From Lithodes maja (Eukaryota; Arthropoda; Malacostraca; Decapoda; Lithodidae), in NCBI GenBank assembly GCA_037953745.1, contig JBAKBP010000775.1:62001-126000 (forward strand): a stretch of 64,000 nucleotides of DNA. Reading direction: 5' to 3'. The notes under the pieces were generated by a model that was given only the letters and a program-made list of their open reading frames with translations, made no database searches and was not told the DNA's origin. Each line of letters starts with the position of its first letter. The first letter of the stretch is position 1. The translations under genes and the position numbers were made by a program. Positions 23,546 to 35,459 of the stretch are shown here, in pieces.

Positions 23546-24600
23546 TGTGTGTATTATATATATACTGTATATATATATATATATATATATATATTAGTAA
23601 AGCCAGGTAATACATTTTATTTAAGGCAAACAAGGTTAAAGGAAATAGCAATTATTCGGAGTTTCTAGGTTTCTGATTAAACTTCGTTGAGGTTCAGTGA
23701 GCAGGTGGATAAGGTTAGCAAAGTTCATGGTGGTTCGACGTTTCGCTAGGCATCTAGCATCTTCAAGGAATGATTACATTGTTCAAAATTACGGGTATAT
23801 ATACGCATGAGGGAAAAGGGGGCAAGGCGTGGGCGGGGCTACTGCGTGTTTGGTGGCCTGCCATTGGTTGAGGGTAGCCGTCCTGCCAGTCACGCACTGC
23901 TCCTGGTCTGTGGTTGGCTGGGGGTGGGCGAAGTTGACGTTGATTGGCTGCTGGAAGTCATCAGGGCAGAGGGCTGCATTCTGGGTTGCATGGACGTCTG
24001 TAGCGCAGGAGGGAGGTGAGGGTCGGCGCCCGTAGCGAGGTAGTGGCGTTTAGCAGAAGTTAATATTTGTAGATCCAGTATTTGGTTGTTTATGTTGGGG
24101 CTTAAAGCTTGGATATAAAGAGCTTCAAGTATAGAGAGTCCTCTGGGGTAATTTTCTCTGTCAATTATGGAGGTGTTTTTATTTAAATCGTTTCGGGTAA
24201 GGGCGGGGTGGTTAGGGGGAGAGGTAGTGGTCTTTAATAGCTCCAGACTGAAGGTGGAGAGTTAGCCGGTGGGACAGACGAGTCTGAGTCATACCAATAT
24301 AGGAATGGGGCACACAGTCCCCATTATTACAGGTGTGCTGGTATATCACATGATCGTCATTCATCGGGCTCTTAGTCTTGGTGGAAGTAGGTCTGTTTCG
24401 GAGTACAAGGTTGGAGGTCTAAGGGGATTTGTAGTAATTGATGAGTTGAATTTTGTTGTCAGGGTTGGTGGGTAGGACATTTTTGTTGATTATTTCTTTC
24501 ATGATGGATGCATCGGTTTTGTGATCAGAAGACATGTAATTATGGTAGAAAATCTTGATTTCGTCTGTGGGGTTGGTGTTAGGGCAGGGTTTCTTAACCT
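23546..24600 (-). mobile_element. Penelope-like retroelement, 3' part with GIY-YIG endonuclease
   Basis: A (TA)n run at about 23560-23594 is followed on the plus strand by TTTAAGGCAAACAAGG, which also begins the copy at 27797. Coding is on the minus strand: 24590-24350 has NYMSSDHKTD, IINKNVL and KIQLINYYKS, then IYQHTC, C, SYIGMTQTRLSHRLTLH and GAIKDH (about 24345-24215), the GIY-YIG nuclease of Penelope-like elements, then RENYPRGLSILEALYI. A stop and a frameshift break it near 24207. The nuclease cuts target DNA for priming. The RT is lost by truncation, with a MITE at 24605 abutting the break. Confidence 0.8.
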
Positions 24601-24604
24601 TTTT

Positions 24605-25076
24605 TTAACACTCAACGAGCGGCCAAGGCGGTATATTTGACCGTGCCGCCCAGCGGAGGTTTTTACCATAAATGGGGTTGTTTCCGTGCTCTTTTTCATG
24701 CATAAACAAGAGCCAGAGCGTAATACAAGTATGTATCCCTGAAAGGGCGTTAGATGTGCTTTCCAATGACACCAGAACCATCCCTCTACGATCACTGGTT
24801 GTCTTGCAACGATCGTGCAACCGAAGGGCAAAATCGGTAAAATACGGTAATTTCCTTACATTATTACGTGTGAAACGAGTGAGGGAGGGTGGAGTAGGGC
24901 GGAGTACATCTCAGTAGCTCCACGGCCACCGTGGCGAGCGGTCATGAGGTAACCTACGCTCCTCCCACCGCTCCGCTCTCTCTCAGAGCACATTACGTGC
25001 TCAAAATTGCATGCGACTATAGCCGGGCCCCGCCACATAGGCCACATTTATTTCACTCGACTATAGCCGGGCTATA
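24605..25076 (-). mobile_element. TTAA MITE family A, truncated on the right
   Basis: Begins at a TTAA (24605-24608) and runs in inverse orientation relative to the copy at 22085, through CGCCCAGCGG, GGGGTTGTTTCCGTGCTC and ACGATCGTGCAAC. It stops at about 25076 without a TTAA and joins an inverted LINE fragment directly. Confidence 0.75.
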
Positions 25077-25640
25077 TGATTTGATGCGTAAGAAGGCAAA
25101 GCATGTCTGCAGTTGATCGACATCGTCTAAAATCATATTGCCTATCACTGATTAATTTATTATTCTCAAGATGCTTAATTATGTGATTATTTAATATAAT
25201 TTCAAAGATTTTACCAAGAGTGGAAGTTATAGCTATTGGTCTGTAGTTTGATGGATCTGAAGAGGCACCTTTTTTAGGAACTGGATGGATGTTTGCTTCT
25301 TTCCAAAATTGTTCGCATGTGTGGGGAGGTTCAACCCATCACTGTTCGAATGGGTAGAGCAAAAAGCATTTTGTTTCATCAATTCACCTCCTCTTACTAA
25401 TTCCCTACAACCTCTATATACATGCCGCAATGCTGCTTTGTTACCACTATTACAATCATCAATGTCCTTCAGAGCTTTATCAGTGCATACCTCCTCCCTT
25501 ACGGAGAATGGGGTCACCCGCAATTCATCAAATTCTCACCCTCATTTTGGTTTATTGTCTAACCCAGTAGTGAACCTGTGTATATGTAAATGCAACTTCA
25601 ATAATGTAGATATACATAACTGGTCATTTGAGTAATGACA
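25077..25640. repeat. LINE fragments in two orientations
   Basis: 25077-25240 is an almost identical reverse complement of 28685-28850, the first RT motif of the LINE there. 25285-25635 on the plus strand reads as a LINE C terminus (QKAFCFINSPPLTNSLQPLY, then CRNAALLPLL). Together they look like a 5'-inverted or rearranged copy of that LINE family. 25641-25920 has no gene; CA-rich at 25826-25848. Confidence 0.65.
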
Positions 25641-25919
25641 TATTCCGCTTTGGTAAACTTAGTAAGGACTTCAAATTTGTGTTAACCAAAAAGAGTGTTC
25701 AGATATATTTAAGACACAAACATAACAAGGGTCTCAGTGTGTGCATACCTCGGTTTCATGTATATATTCATTGTTCATGCATTGACGATGTTATGTTAGT
25801 ACTAGATGACTATATTGTGTTATTAACACACACACATACACACATACAATAATTAATCTGAAGGAAGTCTGATGTGTGACTGTTCATAGTAGGGGAATAT
25901 ATTTCGCCGTGTTTCCGCT

Positions 25920-27030
25920 GTTATGAATCATGGCCTTCCACCCCATAGCTGCATACTCTCAGAGGCTTTGTGTGTGTGTGTGGGTGTTTTTTTGTTGTGT
26001 GTTTTTTTTTGTGAATGAGACAAAAGGTAGAACTGCCTGTTGCGAGTGCCTTCCCCATAGTTGAGAGTGCCTCCCCCATAGTTGAAAGAGTGACAGGGCC
26101 AAAATCAAGGGACGTTCGAGCCAAAATGCCTGGACACACGGAGTTTGAAGCAATTTAAGTCATAGGAGGAGAGAAAGACTGATTCTGGGAGAGAGTTCCA
26201 GAGCTCAGCTCAGAGTAGGGGTGGGAGTGTGTTGCAAGACGGATACCACATGCCCTACTTAGAGGAGGTGGTATACACTGAGAGAGCTCTGAGGAGCACT
26301 GATTATTGTAGTAGCGATAGAATAGCGAGAGAGATGCAACATTGCGGCGAAGAGAGAGAGATTGCAAAGAGTTAATGAGTGGGTGGGAATTAATTATACG
26401 AAAGGCTTTTCTTTTTCCTTTGTCTAGAAGTGTGGTGTGAGAGGATCCTCCCCACACACGTGAGCAATACGCAATACAAGGACACACTGTGCCCCTGTAC
26501 AGAGCAAGAAGCTGTGCAGGGGTAAAGAACCCATTGAGGCGGTTGAGCACACCCAGCTTCTGAGAGGCTGCCTTAGCAAGACAGGTAATATGGTCCTTCC
26601 AAGTGAGAGCAGAAGAAAAAGAGACACCATGAATATTGAGAGAAGATGAAGGATTGATTTTTGTGTTGTTGAAGAATAGGGGATAGTCCTCTGGGAGTTC
26701 CGGACGGGTAGATAGATGGATACATTGTGTTTTGGAAGCATTAAAGGCAACAAGGTTTTCTCTGCCCCAATTGGAAATAGTAGTTAGATCTGAAGATAAG
26801 TGTTGTATGGCTACATTACGTTTGTTTTTGAGGGATTGCTGGCTGGTGCGTTCTGGAAAACTAATTGAGTAGTGCAAGGTAGAGTCGTCTGCCTGCGTAT
26901 GCATGGATGGGACTGGAGATACAGTTGAGAAGATCATTTATGAAAATTAGAAAGATATTAGGAGATAGGAAAGAGCCCTGAGGAACACCAGAGTTGATAG
27001 GATGATAAGATGAAGGCCCCTTTACCCCCT
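25920..27030 (-). mobile_element. LINE fragment, RT C-terminal half, with a 4-bp duplication in YADD
   Basis: Minus strand. Upstream of 26937 the frame reads INSGVPQGSFLSP and FLIFINDLL (about 27005-26935), then HAYA; a 4-bp GCAG duplication at about 26899-26906 shifts the frame exactly before the two catalytic Asp codons, after which ADDSTLHYS continues in the other frame to 26155 with LVAFNASKTQ, YCSRVWGGSS and FRIINSHPLINSL. The tail to 25920 carries AAGGTAGAACTGCCTG and a TG-rich end. 5'-truncated, inactive. Confidence 0.8.
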
Positions 27031-27309
27031 GGGGGGATTAATTATAAGGTATTAATATATAAGTTAAAACTGAGAGCAAAGGCGAACATAAGTAAGATTA
27101 AATATACGAGAACAATATTATGTTTATGTTAGGTATTAAGCATTTATATACAAATACATCAACATGGAACCTGGAAGAGAACATAGCATATATATGGAAG
27201 GCGAAGTGAAGTAGGGATATAACTAGACTTCTGTGTAATGAGTGGTGGTGTACATAACTGACGTCCACATCATTAAGGATTCAACAAAAATATATTTCCC
27301 TTTGTTTCC
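27031..27309. other. Non-coding, no gene seen
   Basis: Short AT-rich stretch between LINE fragments with no recognisable content. Confidence 0.5.
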
Positions 27310-27500
27310 TATATGGATGAGGGAGAGAAAAGGCAAAATTACCTGTGATGAGTGACTCCCCCAGAGTTGAAAGAGTTGTCAGGACCAAAATCAAGAAATG
27401 TTTGAGCCAAAATGTCTGGACACACTGAGTTTGAAGACAGTTTAGTCATAGGATGAGGGAAAGATGAATTCTGGGAGAGATTTCCAGAGTTGAGCTGTTT
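27310..27500 (-). repeat. LINE 3'-end fragment
   Basis: Parallels 26020-26210 base for base with scattered differences (GAGTTGAAAGAG, GGACCAAAATCAAG, GAGCCAAAATG, GACACAC-GAGTTTGAAG). It is the C-terminal and 3' UTR end of the same LINE family, heavily 5'-truncated. Confidence 0.7.
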
Positions 27501-27702
27501 AATTCGCCAAATTAAAACTGATATACGTTACACTGAACTTATCCTTCACCATGGTGGGGAAAAGTGGATTTTTATGGACACTTGCTTCCTATTTCCATCT
27601 ATGTTATGGGCTTGGAGTCATATATATTTTGTAAATGTATCTTTATTGGTACATGGTAGGACATTGGTTATTTAGAAGTTTTTTCTGTTCGTTCTTTTTT
27701 TG

Positions 27703-27796
<94 letters not shown>
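27703..27796. repeat. (TA)n microsatellite
   Basis: Uninterrupted TA run of over 90 bp, directly next to the Penelope-like terminal word at 27797, as at 23594. Such TA tails probably belong to the insertion structure of that element family. Confidence 0.9.
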
Positions 27797-27799
<3 letters not shown>

Positions 27800-28213
27800 C
27801 TTTAAGGCAAACAAGGGTAAAGGGAAAATAGCAGCACTTCATGGCCGCCTCCGGACTAAATTTCACTTATGAAAAATCAACCAACGGACAATTACCCTTC
27901 CTCGACCTCCTTGTTTCTCTGAATGATTTTGGCTTCAAAACCACAGTCTGAACCAAACCCACTAATCTGAACCAAACCCACTAATAGCGGACAATGCCTC
28001 AACGGTGACAGTGAATGCGCCCGCCACTACCTCGAACCTTCCATCTCAGCTTACGTTAGGAGAGCCCTCTCACACTGCACTACCTTGGGGGACACACCAG
28101 GAACTTGAGAGACTCTCCCAAGTTCTGGTGAATAATGGGTACTCCAACTCTGATGTCTCCAGCACCATTAACCACCACCTAAAGAAATGGTATACTCAAG
28201 ATCCCCCTAACAC
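27797..28213 (+). mobile_element. Penelope-like retroelement fragment (RT C-terminal region)
   Basis: Starts with the shared word CTTTAAGGCAAACAAGG, then from about 27838 reads MAASGLNFTYEKSTNGQLPFLDLLVSLN, a Penelope RT block (FTYE, LPFLD). After a small duplication of CTGAACCAAACCCACTAAT it has a CLNGDSEC-like block and AYVRRALSHCTTLG. Frames are broken several times. Confidence 0.7.
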
Positions 28214-28380
28214 AGGGGTTCTTAACCTGGGGTCCATGGACAGGCTTCAGGGGGTCCGTGAAGGGCCGCTAAAAATCTGTATTGGGCGTGAAGGGATCAG
28301 GTGTAAATACCGACTTGAGACGGTAACTGTGAGTGAGTTACTCAATCAGACTCAGTCCCACTGAAGCTCACAACTAGTGA
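28214..28380 (+). mobile_element. hAT-like short element fragment
   Basis: Begins CAGGGGTTCTTAACCTGGGG, the CAGxGxTTCT-AACC terminal pattern of many hAT-type short elements. A similar word (CAGGGTTTCTTAACC) is at 24588-24602. The other end was not located. Confidence 0.4.
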
Positions 28381-28665
28381 AGGTGTGTTTGTGTAAACTA
28401 CTATAAAGTGACTCATAGAATTGTTTGCTTGCTTTTTTAATCCACCAGCAAATAAATTACTCAACCGTCATATGGCAAGAGTCATAATTTAGTGATAATA
28501 GAATTTTCTTCAGTCTTGCTCGGGCGGTGATAGGGAGAGCACGCCATTGTGGGTCTATAAGAAGCCCTCCTAGTCCCTTATAAATATGATAATAGAATAT
28601 GTAAGCGGTATACACGTGCATATCTATTGGATTTATGCATCACATATATTTTTTTATTTTATACT
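28381..28665. other. Non-coding, no gene seen
   Basis: Short spacer upstream of a LINE; no signal. Confidence 0.5.
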
Positions 28666-30076
28666 TACCGCTAACCATTTCACCCCAATAACTATAACTT
28701 CCACTCTTGGTAAAGTCTTTGAAATTATATTAAATAATCACATAATTAAGCATCTTGAGAATAATAAATTAATCAGTGATAGGCAATATGGTTTTAGACG
28801 ATGTCGATCAACTGCAGACATGCTTTGCCTTCTTACGCATCAAATCAACCAAGCTACAGACCAACATGGTGAAACACATACAATAGCACTGGATATATCA
28901 AAGGCATTTGATAGAGTCTGGCATCAATCCTTATTGTCGAAGATGTCACACTACGGCCTTGCATCATTAGTTCCACTAATTTCTTCTTATCTTCATAACA
29001 GAAAAATATGTGTAATGGTAGATGGCCTTTATTCTCAATTTCACTCAATAAATGCTGGTGTTCCCCAGGGATCAGTTTTGGCCCCAATTCTGTTCCTCAT
29101 TCATATCAATGATCTCATATCTACCACTCATAATCCAATACATTCCTATGCAGATGACTCAACACTCCACAGTTCCTTCACATTTACCAATTCTTTCACC
29201 CAACCCGATCTTATAAATTCAAAAATAAACACTGCAATTTCTCTGAACCAGGACCTTTCTAGAATTAATGGATGGGGACAAAAGAATCTAGTTTCCTTTA
29301 ATGCACAGAAAACCAAGTACATTCAATTTTCTAACCGACAGAATCTCACTGACTCCCATATATTTTTTAATGATGTAAATATTCCCACTTCCCCTAGTAT
29401 TGACATTCTCGGTGTAACATTAACTACTAACTTGAGCTGGACACATTATGTTAGAAGCATTGCTAAGAATGCCTCTAAAAAACTGGGACTCCTGTACAGA
29501 GTTCGAGAATTCTTCACTGACGAGCAGTTGGCCGTGATATATAAAAGTCATGTGCGTTCTCAGATGGATTACTGTTCACCTCTGTGGGGTGGAAGTGGAG
29601 TGGTTGCATTGAGGCAGTTGGACAAAATTCAAAATAAAGCTATTAGATTAATCAATAACCCTGCAATCACACAGGACCTTCCTACATTATCCATACGAAG
29701 AAACGTTGCATCCCTTGCATTATTCTACAGATATTTTCACAGCAATTGTTCCGAGGAACTTGCTTCAATTGTGCCGCCTCTCCACATCTTTCCCCGTAGA
29801 ACTAGGGCAGCTAAGAGCGCCCATGAATTTACACTTTCTCCTCCACAATGCAGGACTTCTGCTTATCAGAATTCATTTATCCCCAGAGCTACTACTCTTT
29901 GGAATTCACTTCCCTCGAATTGCTTTCCACAAACTTACAATCTACAAATGTTTAAATCCAGTTGTTACAAACATTTTATGAATGGAGGATGCCTTTAGGC
30001 ACATGGACCTTTTTGTTTTATCTGTGTTTTTCCTTCCTCGTTCATTGTCTCTTTAAAAAAAAAAAAAAAAAAAAAA
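28666..30076 (+). mobile_element. 5'-truncated LINE with intact RT core and poly(A) tail
   Basis: Open from 28586 to 29998. The RT starts at ITITSTLGKVFEIILNNHI (about 28690), so the N-terminal part is missing. Then QYGFRRCRSTADML, ALDISKAFDRVWH, NAGVPQGSVLAP, catalytic YADDSTLH (about 29149-29172), LVSFNAQKTK, YCSPLWGGSG and a C-terminal WNSLPSNC. The catalytic residues are intact and the frame is uninterrupted, so it is a young copy. A short 3' UTR ends in an A-run at 30054-30076. No endonuclease remains. Confidence 0.85.
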
Positions 30077-30794
30077 TGGTGGGTGCATTGTACCCCTGTA
30101 CAGAACAAGAAGCTATTTGGGGATGAACAACCCACAGAGGTAATTGGAAACATTATCTTGTAAATTTTACTAATTGCAGTAGAATATATTTATACATTAA
30201 TATATATTTCACATTTATTAGATAATTGCTGTTCTTAATTAACCTAAGAAGTGCGCAGGGGGGGGGGGGGGGGGATATTACACCATAGAACTGTGCGGAC
30301 CTATTTCACTGTTTCCTGTCACTAAAATCGTTATCTTACCATAAATATCATTAATACTTATCCATATGCGCCTATTTTACGTTTAATATGAAGATATTAA
30401 CCTGTTACAACAATAAAACAAGTGGAAACAGTGTTTGGCTGGTCAAAATCGCCAAATGAGAGCGAGAGTTACATAAATCAAGTGTGAGCCAGCTTGGCCA
30501 TCATCCACCTCTCACGATGCCTGGAGCGACACTGACGTCTCTCTCCTTATCTCTTTCTCTTTCACTCGCTTGGTAACACATATAACCACACCCTGCTAGC
30601 AACTCGCTATTGTTAACACGAAAATATACCTAAGAATAAGGGAATAACAGGAACAATATGTGATAATTGAAGGGGGGGGGGGAAGGAGGGGATGTGGAGG
30701 AGTGATATTTGGCATGGCCAAGGGGCAAACAAAAATAAAAAAACATTAACAAAAATAAAATTGCTACTGGGGTGGTTTAAATGTTTTTTTTTAG
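30077..30794. other. Non-coding with G-runs
   Basis: 30080-30145 repeats LINE antisense text (CCCCTGTACAGAACAAGAAGCT, compare 26495). G-runs are at 30256-30273 and 30674-30683. No gene. Confidence 0.5.
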
Positions 30795-30868
30795 GCCTAG
30801 GATTATAAGAGTCTTCCCGCAGTGGAACGGTAAAACTCTTAAGAGTCTACCCGCACTTGATAGGTTAA
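30795..30868 (-). mobile_element. Terminal fragment of a TTAA element, family D
   Basis: In reverse complement it reads from TTAACCTATCAAG through GACTCTTAAGAG to GCGGGAAGACTCTTA, matching the start of the 59210 insertion (TTAACCCGGGAG...GACTCTTAAGAG...GCGGGAAGACTCTTG). Shows that the family that hit the viral island also exists in the flanking host DNA. Confidence 0.65.
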
Positions 30869-31040
30869 ATGTATGTTTTGTAAGTAATTGTTTTAATTGC
30901 CTATATCATCCTCACTGTACAATTTGCCGTTTTTTTTCCTCCATTCCCTCAGCACATAATATGTAGATACAACTTAAAATATATGGTTTGGGATTTTGTT
31001 TTTAATGTAAATTAATCTTCCCGAGTACAATGCAATGCAC

Positions 31041-31078
<38 letters not shown>

Positions 31079-31409
31079 GAGAGAATGACCAAATTCATGT
31101 TTGCAGGTGGGATTGCATACATTGGCTATCAATATTCTATGCATTGCTCCTTCAGTAGTTGAACAAAATAATATTTACTTCATGCCCATGTACGTTTACA
31201 TTTGTAATTTCCTAATTGTTGCTTTGTCGTATGAACAGAACATTACATCAGACACAGTTATTTTTATGCGGGAATTCAATTTGATAGTAAGGACAAATAC
31301 ATAGTTTTTAATACAGATAGGCATAAAGCTAAATGTCAGTGCCTAGTGCAGAGTGCCAACTAATGCCAAACAATACCTAGCGTCATCACATAAACATACA
31401 ATATTATAT
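30869..31409. other. Non-coding with (GA)n
   Basis: GA microsatellite at 31044-31084. No gene supported. Confidence 0.5.
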
Positions 31410-31920
31410 TGATATATTTTTTTTTTTTTTTTTTTTTTTTTTCTATATTCCAACTACTCCCTCTCGGGCATAGGCTGAAAGCCTGTACATTCCACCGCGC
31501 AACACGGTGAAGCCCGTGAGGTCTTGTTCCAGTCTGGGGAGTGAGACATGTGAAGCATCCATCATGGCTCGAAGCAGCTCCATCTCTGAAGCGGCCGGTT
31601 GCTTCGCTCAAGCGCTTCACCGTCTCACCCTCCAGACTCAGACCCTCACTCTCAGAACGCCACCTATTGAGCAGTGAACTCACTAGGCATTGTCCCCCTG
31701 TAACATATTTTGAATATGGGAATATTCATACAGTGTTATTTAATCAGGGAACAATGAGGGTATTTTTTTGGCATTTCGGTGGGCTTTGTGGTAATGCACT
31801 GATACTAGGTACAGCACAAATTCAATCCCAATAATATCTTCCCATTGACATATCGGGATTTGAACCTGGGTCCATTGGATTACCAATCCAGTGGCATGAC
31901 CACTCCACCACACCTCCCCT
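31410..31920 (-). mobile_element. tRNA-headed composite SINE, minus copy
   Basis: In minus sense it starts with AGGGGAGGTGTGGTGGAGTGGTC (A-box-like) and CCCAGGTTCAAATCCC (B box), continues with CAATGGGAAGATATTATTGGGAT and ends with a poly(A) run (T-run 31417-31442 on plus). About 510 bp. Its partner is at 35460-36015 in the opposite orientation. Confidence 0.7.
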
Positions 31921-32542
31921 AGTTGTAATGCAATTGTCATTGCATAAACAGATATTTAACACTTTAACTTGTAAATATATAAACCATGATATGTAGTTGA
32001 TAAACGTGTTTGTATTACTTACATATACAGTGTCGCCATTATCCAAGCATAATAATATTAGTGAGTGCATGAATCAGCAGTTTAATATTAGCCATACTAT
32101 ATCAATGGTATGAAGTATATTACACTCTGGTGGCGGGTTATAAACTATACATTGCACAGACTGACACTAACAGGTGATGTATGTGAACAGCAACACTGTC
32201 ACCAGCTTTATTACTTACACTAGCCGAGGTACGTACCTGCATCCTGTGCGAATTACAGATTATTACCTAATTCCCGAAATGCTGCACTATAAGGATAAAC
32301 CTTGTGGTAATCATAACCTCTGTAACGCTGAACTCCCTTCGTGCTGGGAGACCATTCCATTTTTACAATTGTATTGGATTCCATGATTATTCTCAAGACC
32401 GAATTTTACTTACGGTAAAATGACACATGAATATTTCACAAATTATAAAAAAGGAAACTAAATATTGATGGTAAAGGTTCATTTGTACAACTTAACATGT
32501 GCTATGACGTGTTGTACATATACAGTATGCTGTATACAGTAA
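31921..32542. other. Non-coding, no gene seen
   Basis: AT-rich, no structure identified. Confidence 0.5.
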
Positions 32543-32563
32543 TATATAATATATATATATACC

Positions 32564-32625
<62 letters not shown>

Positions 32626-32710
32626 GGTATGTATTATTTGATTTTCTATGTGGATGAGGGAGACAAAAGGCAAAGCTGCCTGTGAAAAGTGCCTCCCCCA
32701 GAGTTGAAAG
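32543..32710 (-). repeat. (AT)n with ACCGGT interruptions, next to a LINE tail
   Basis: AT run at 32543-32630 with TACCGGTA at about 32562 and 32622. Adjacent 32635-32710, read on the minus strand, is the LINE tail CACTTTTCACAGGCAGC, TTTTGTCTCCCTCATCCACAT. Confidence 0.75.
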
Positions 32711-33449
32711 TAGGTAGGGACGAATAAACCAAAGTGGGGACAAATAAACTACCGAGCCAGACTCAGCTGGTAGAGACGAATAATGTTTTTTTTTTTTTTT
32801 GTGACAGAAAAAAAGTGTGGTGACGTGCTTGTTTGGTGTAGTGAAGTATATAGCAGGAGGAGGTGTTTGTGAGAGCCAGCTGAATCACTCTGTGTAGATG
32901 AGACACAAACAAACAGTAAGGGAAGCCAGCCAAATGAAACAGGAATTCCAGCAACTTATGCCTATAGGCCTCCCATGGGTATTGCCTTGTTTGACTGGTG
33001 CCTGCAATCTCCTTATCTGATAACTGTCTTCGTTATAGAGATCGCCATCTGCAAGTGGCACCGATTAGCTTGTCGCCCATCGGTAATTTGCTTACGGTTT
33101 ATTCCCCTAGATGGGTTGCCCACCAAGGCTATCGAGTCCCATCCACCTGGAAACACTCCTGTCAGATACCAGGGGGACCATGTAACACCAGAGACGCCCC
33201 GTTACATTAAAGGGGACGACTGGAGATGGGGATGTACCCGAACTCTTTAAGGGAAACCCAGGGACCCTGACTCATACATCAGGGAGGAGACGGTCTAGGT
33301 TATACCATTCAGGGCTGGGGACTGGTTAGTGTAGGAAGAGGATTTCCCCCACACTATGAAGGGGTCCGCAGTTCTCAATAGGTTCATAGAGGACGAGTTC
33401 AAGCAACTCGACTCCTCCGAGTCCCCCAGGACCCCCTCACACACTATAG
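32711..33449. other. Non-coding, unassigned
   Basis: T-run at 32787-32801. 33080-33450 is GC-richer than its surroundings and reads like a spacer or an unknown repeat; no frame gives a recognisable protein. Confidence 0.45.
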
Positions 33450-33927
33450 TTAACCCTTAACCATCGGCGCACCACATATGTCGAGTTACATAAATGTGGA
33501 CTATGTGGCGGCGCTCCACATATGTCGAGTGCAATTTTCAGCACGTAAATTTGCTCCGAGAGAGAGCTGAGCGGTGGGACGAGCGTAGTAACCTTATGAC
33601 CGCTCCCCACCACCGCCGTGGATGTACTGAGCTGTATTCCACCCTCCTCCTCCCTCTCTCACTCGCTACACAGGGAATTATGTACGGAAATGACCTTATT
33701 TTAGGGTTGTTGCACGATCATTGCAAGAGAACCAGTGGTCGTAGAAGGATGGTTCGAGTGTCATTGGAAAGCTCTGTGTATGCCCTTTCAGGGATAGATA
33801 CTTGTTTTACGCTCTGGGTCTTGATTATGCATGAAAATGAGCACGGAAACAACCCTATTTAGGGTAAAAAAAAAAACGCTGGGCGGCACAGTGTAAAATA
33901 CCCTATCACCCGCTCTTTGTGTGTTAA
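33450..33927 (+). mobile_element. TTAA MITE family A, full-length copy
   Basis: TTAA at 33450 (a second at 33457) and at 33924. Same block order as 22085-22573, and the right end GCTGGGCGGCACAGTGTAAA, ATACCCTATCACCCGC is close to the right end of the piggyBac-like element near 12270-12310 (GCTGGGCCGCACGGTGTAAA). Confidence 0.8.
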
Positions 33928-34078
33928 GACCCTCCCCTTCACCAATACCAAACCCTACACCACTTACCCCTTTTCATCCTCCCCCACTCACATGCACTGC
34001 AATACTAACCTTTATGTCTGTGTGTTGGGTATCTGAAATACAAATCTCCAAACCCAGAAAACTCCACGAATTATTAAC

Positions 34079-34099
34079 AATATATATATATATATACCG

Positions 34100-34149
<50 letters not shown>

Positions 34150-34232
34150 ATCATTACATTCGAATACCTATATTTCCCTAGATCATACCCACATACTATT
34201 CATATATATTCAAGATATCAATAATTAATGCT

Positions 34233-34262
<30 letters not shown>
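34079..34262. repeat. (AT)n with ACCGGGT interruption, and (CA)n
   Basis: AT run 34079-34144 broken once by TATACCGGGTATA; CA run 34229-34262. Confidence 0.85.
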
Positions 34263-34263
<1 letters not shown>

Positions 34264-35459
34264 GTCTTATTTATTTTCGGAAGAACTTAGATTGAGTCCC
34301 CAGTATATACTGTATATTGTCCCTTCTCAATCGTGTGTATTTGGTTTATGTTGAAAGACAGAAACTTAAAATGGTGACAACCAAGGCGTTATTGTGCCAA
34401 GGTATTAACACAGTGATAGTTACCTATGTAAACTATTTCAGAATAATATGACCACACTCTTAATAAGTCAATCAGAAGTCACTTCCTTACAAAACGCAGG
34501 GGATATTCAAAGATAGAGAGAGAGAACACAAACCGATCAGTTATCAAATACACCAGCGTGACGTTTCTTTTTCTGTTTTAACACCATAACCACTTATCTC
34601 TCCCTCTCTCAGGAGATTACTATTACATACCACAACTATTTGTGTTTTTTACTGTAGCCATCCCCTGACGATTATATTCAACGTTTCTGGAACTTTTATA
34701 ATTTCATTCAGGCCATATGTTAAGCAGAGAAAAATATATAGACATTTTAAATCACTATTGTCAGCATATTTTCTTGGCTACGGTCTCTATTTACATAACA
34801 TCCGTTGCATTTTGTTAGACAAGAGGTAAACAATGACGAAACAAACTGAGGGAATAAGAGAAGTAAGGACACTGTCTGAAATTCATGAATATTAAATACA
34901 ATTATTATTGCCATATTATATATTAACACAACGGTATTAAAACTTCGGCTTTGTATTCTATCGTTGGACATTATCAATATTTGTTTAACGGAACATATAA
35001 TTATACATGAACTAGAGTACAGTTAGCTCGTTAAGGTACAATGTTTACGGTAGTATTTACTTACTATCACTATGACAGCATTGTGTTAATGTTCACAAAG
35101 CCGAGGGTACAGCTGAACAAGTGCTTCATTATTGAAGAGCTATCTAGTCTGTGTAATGTCTAGTACTTGTAAATATATGTCTATTTTTACGGGAATCATC
35201 TTAAGAAGAGTGCTGCTGAGGAACAAGTAACTCTTCCACTTCAAAATAACTTGTTATCATTACTTCACTACCAAGTTACCTGGTCCACATAATCTCAACC
35301 ATATGCATTAAGTTCGTCCATGACCAAGTTGGTGACACCAAGAGGTTCGGTAACTCTGAGTAAAGGGTACTTCACGCATGTACAATTATGGTCCAGACGG
35401 CCCACGACTATATCTAACTGTGATGTAGTTTTAATCACTGTTTAATTTACAATGCCATG
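34263..35459. other. Non-coding, no gene seen
   Basis: About 1.2 kb of AT-rich DNA; no ORF with family resemblance, no repeat border recognised. Confidence 0.55.
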
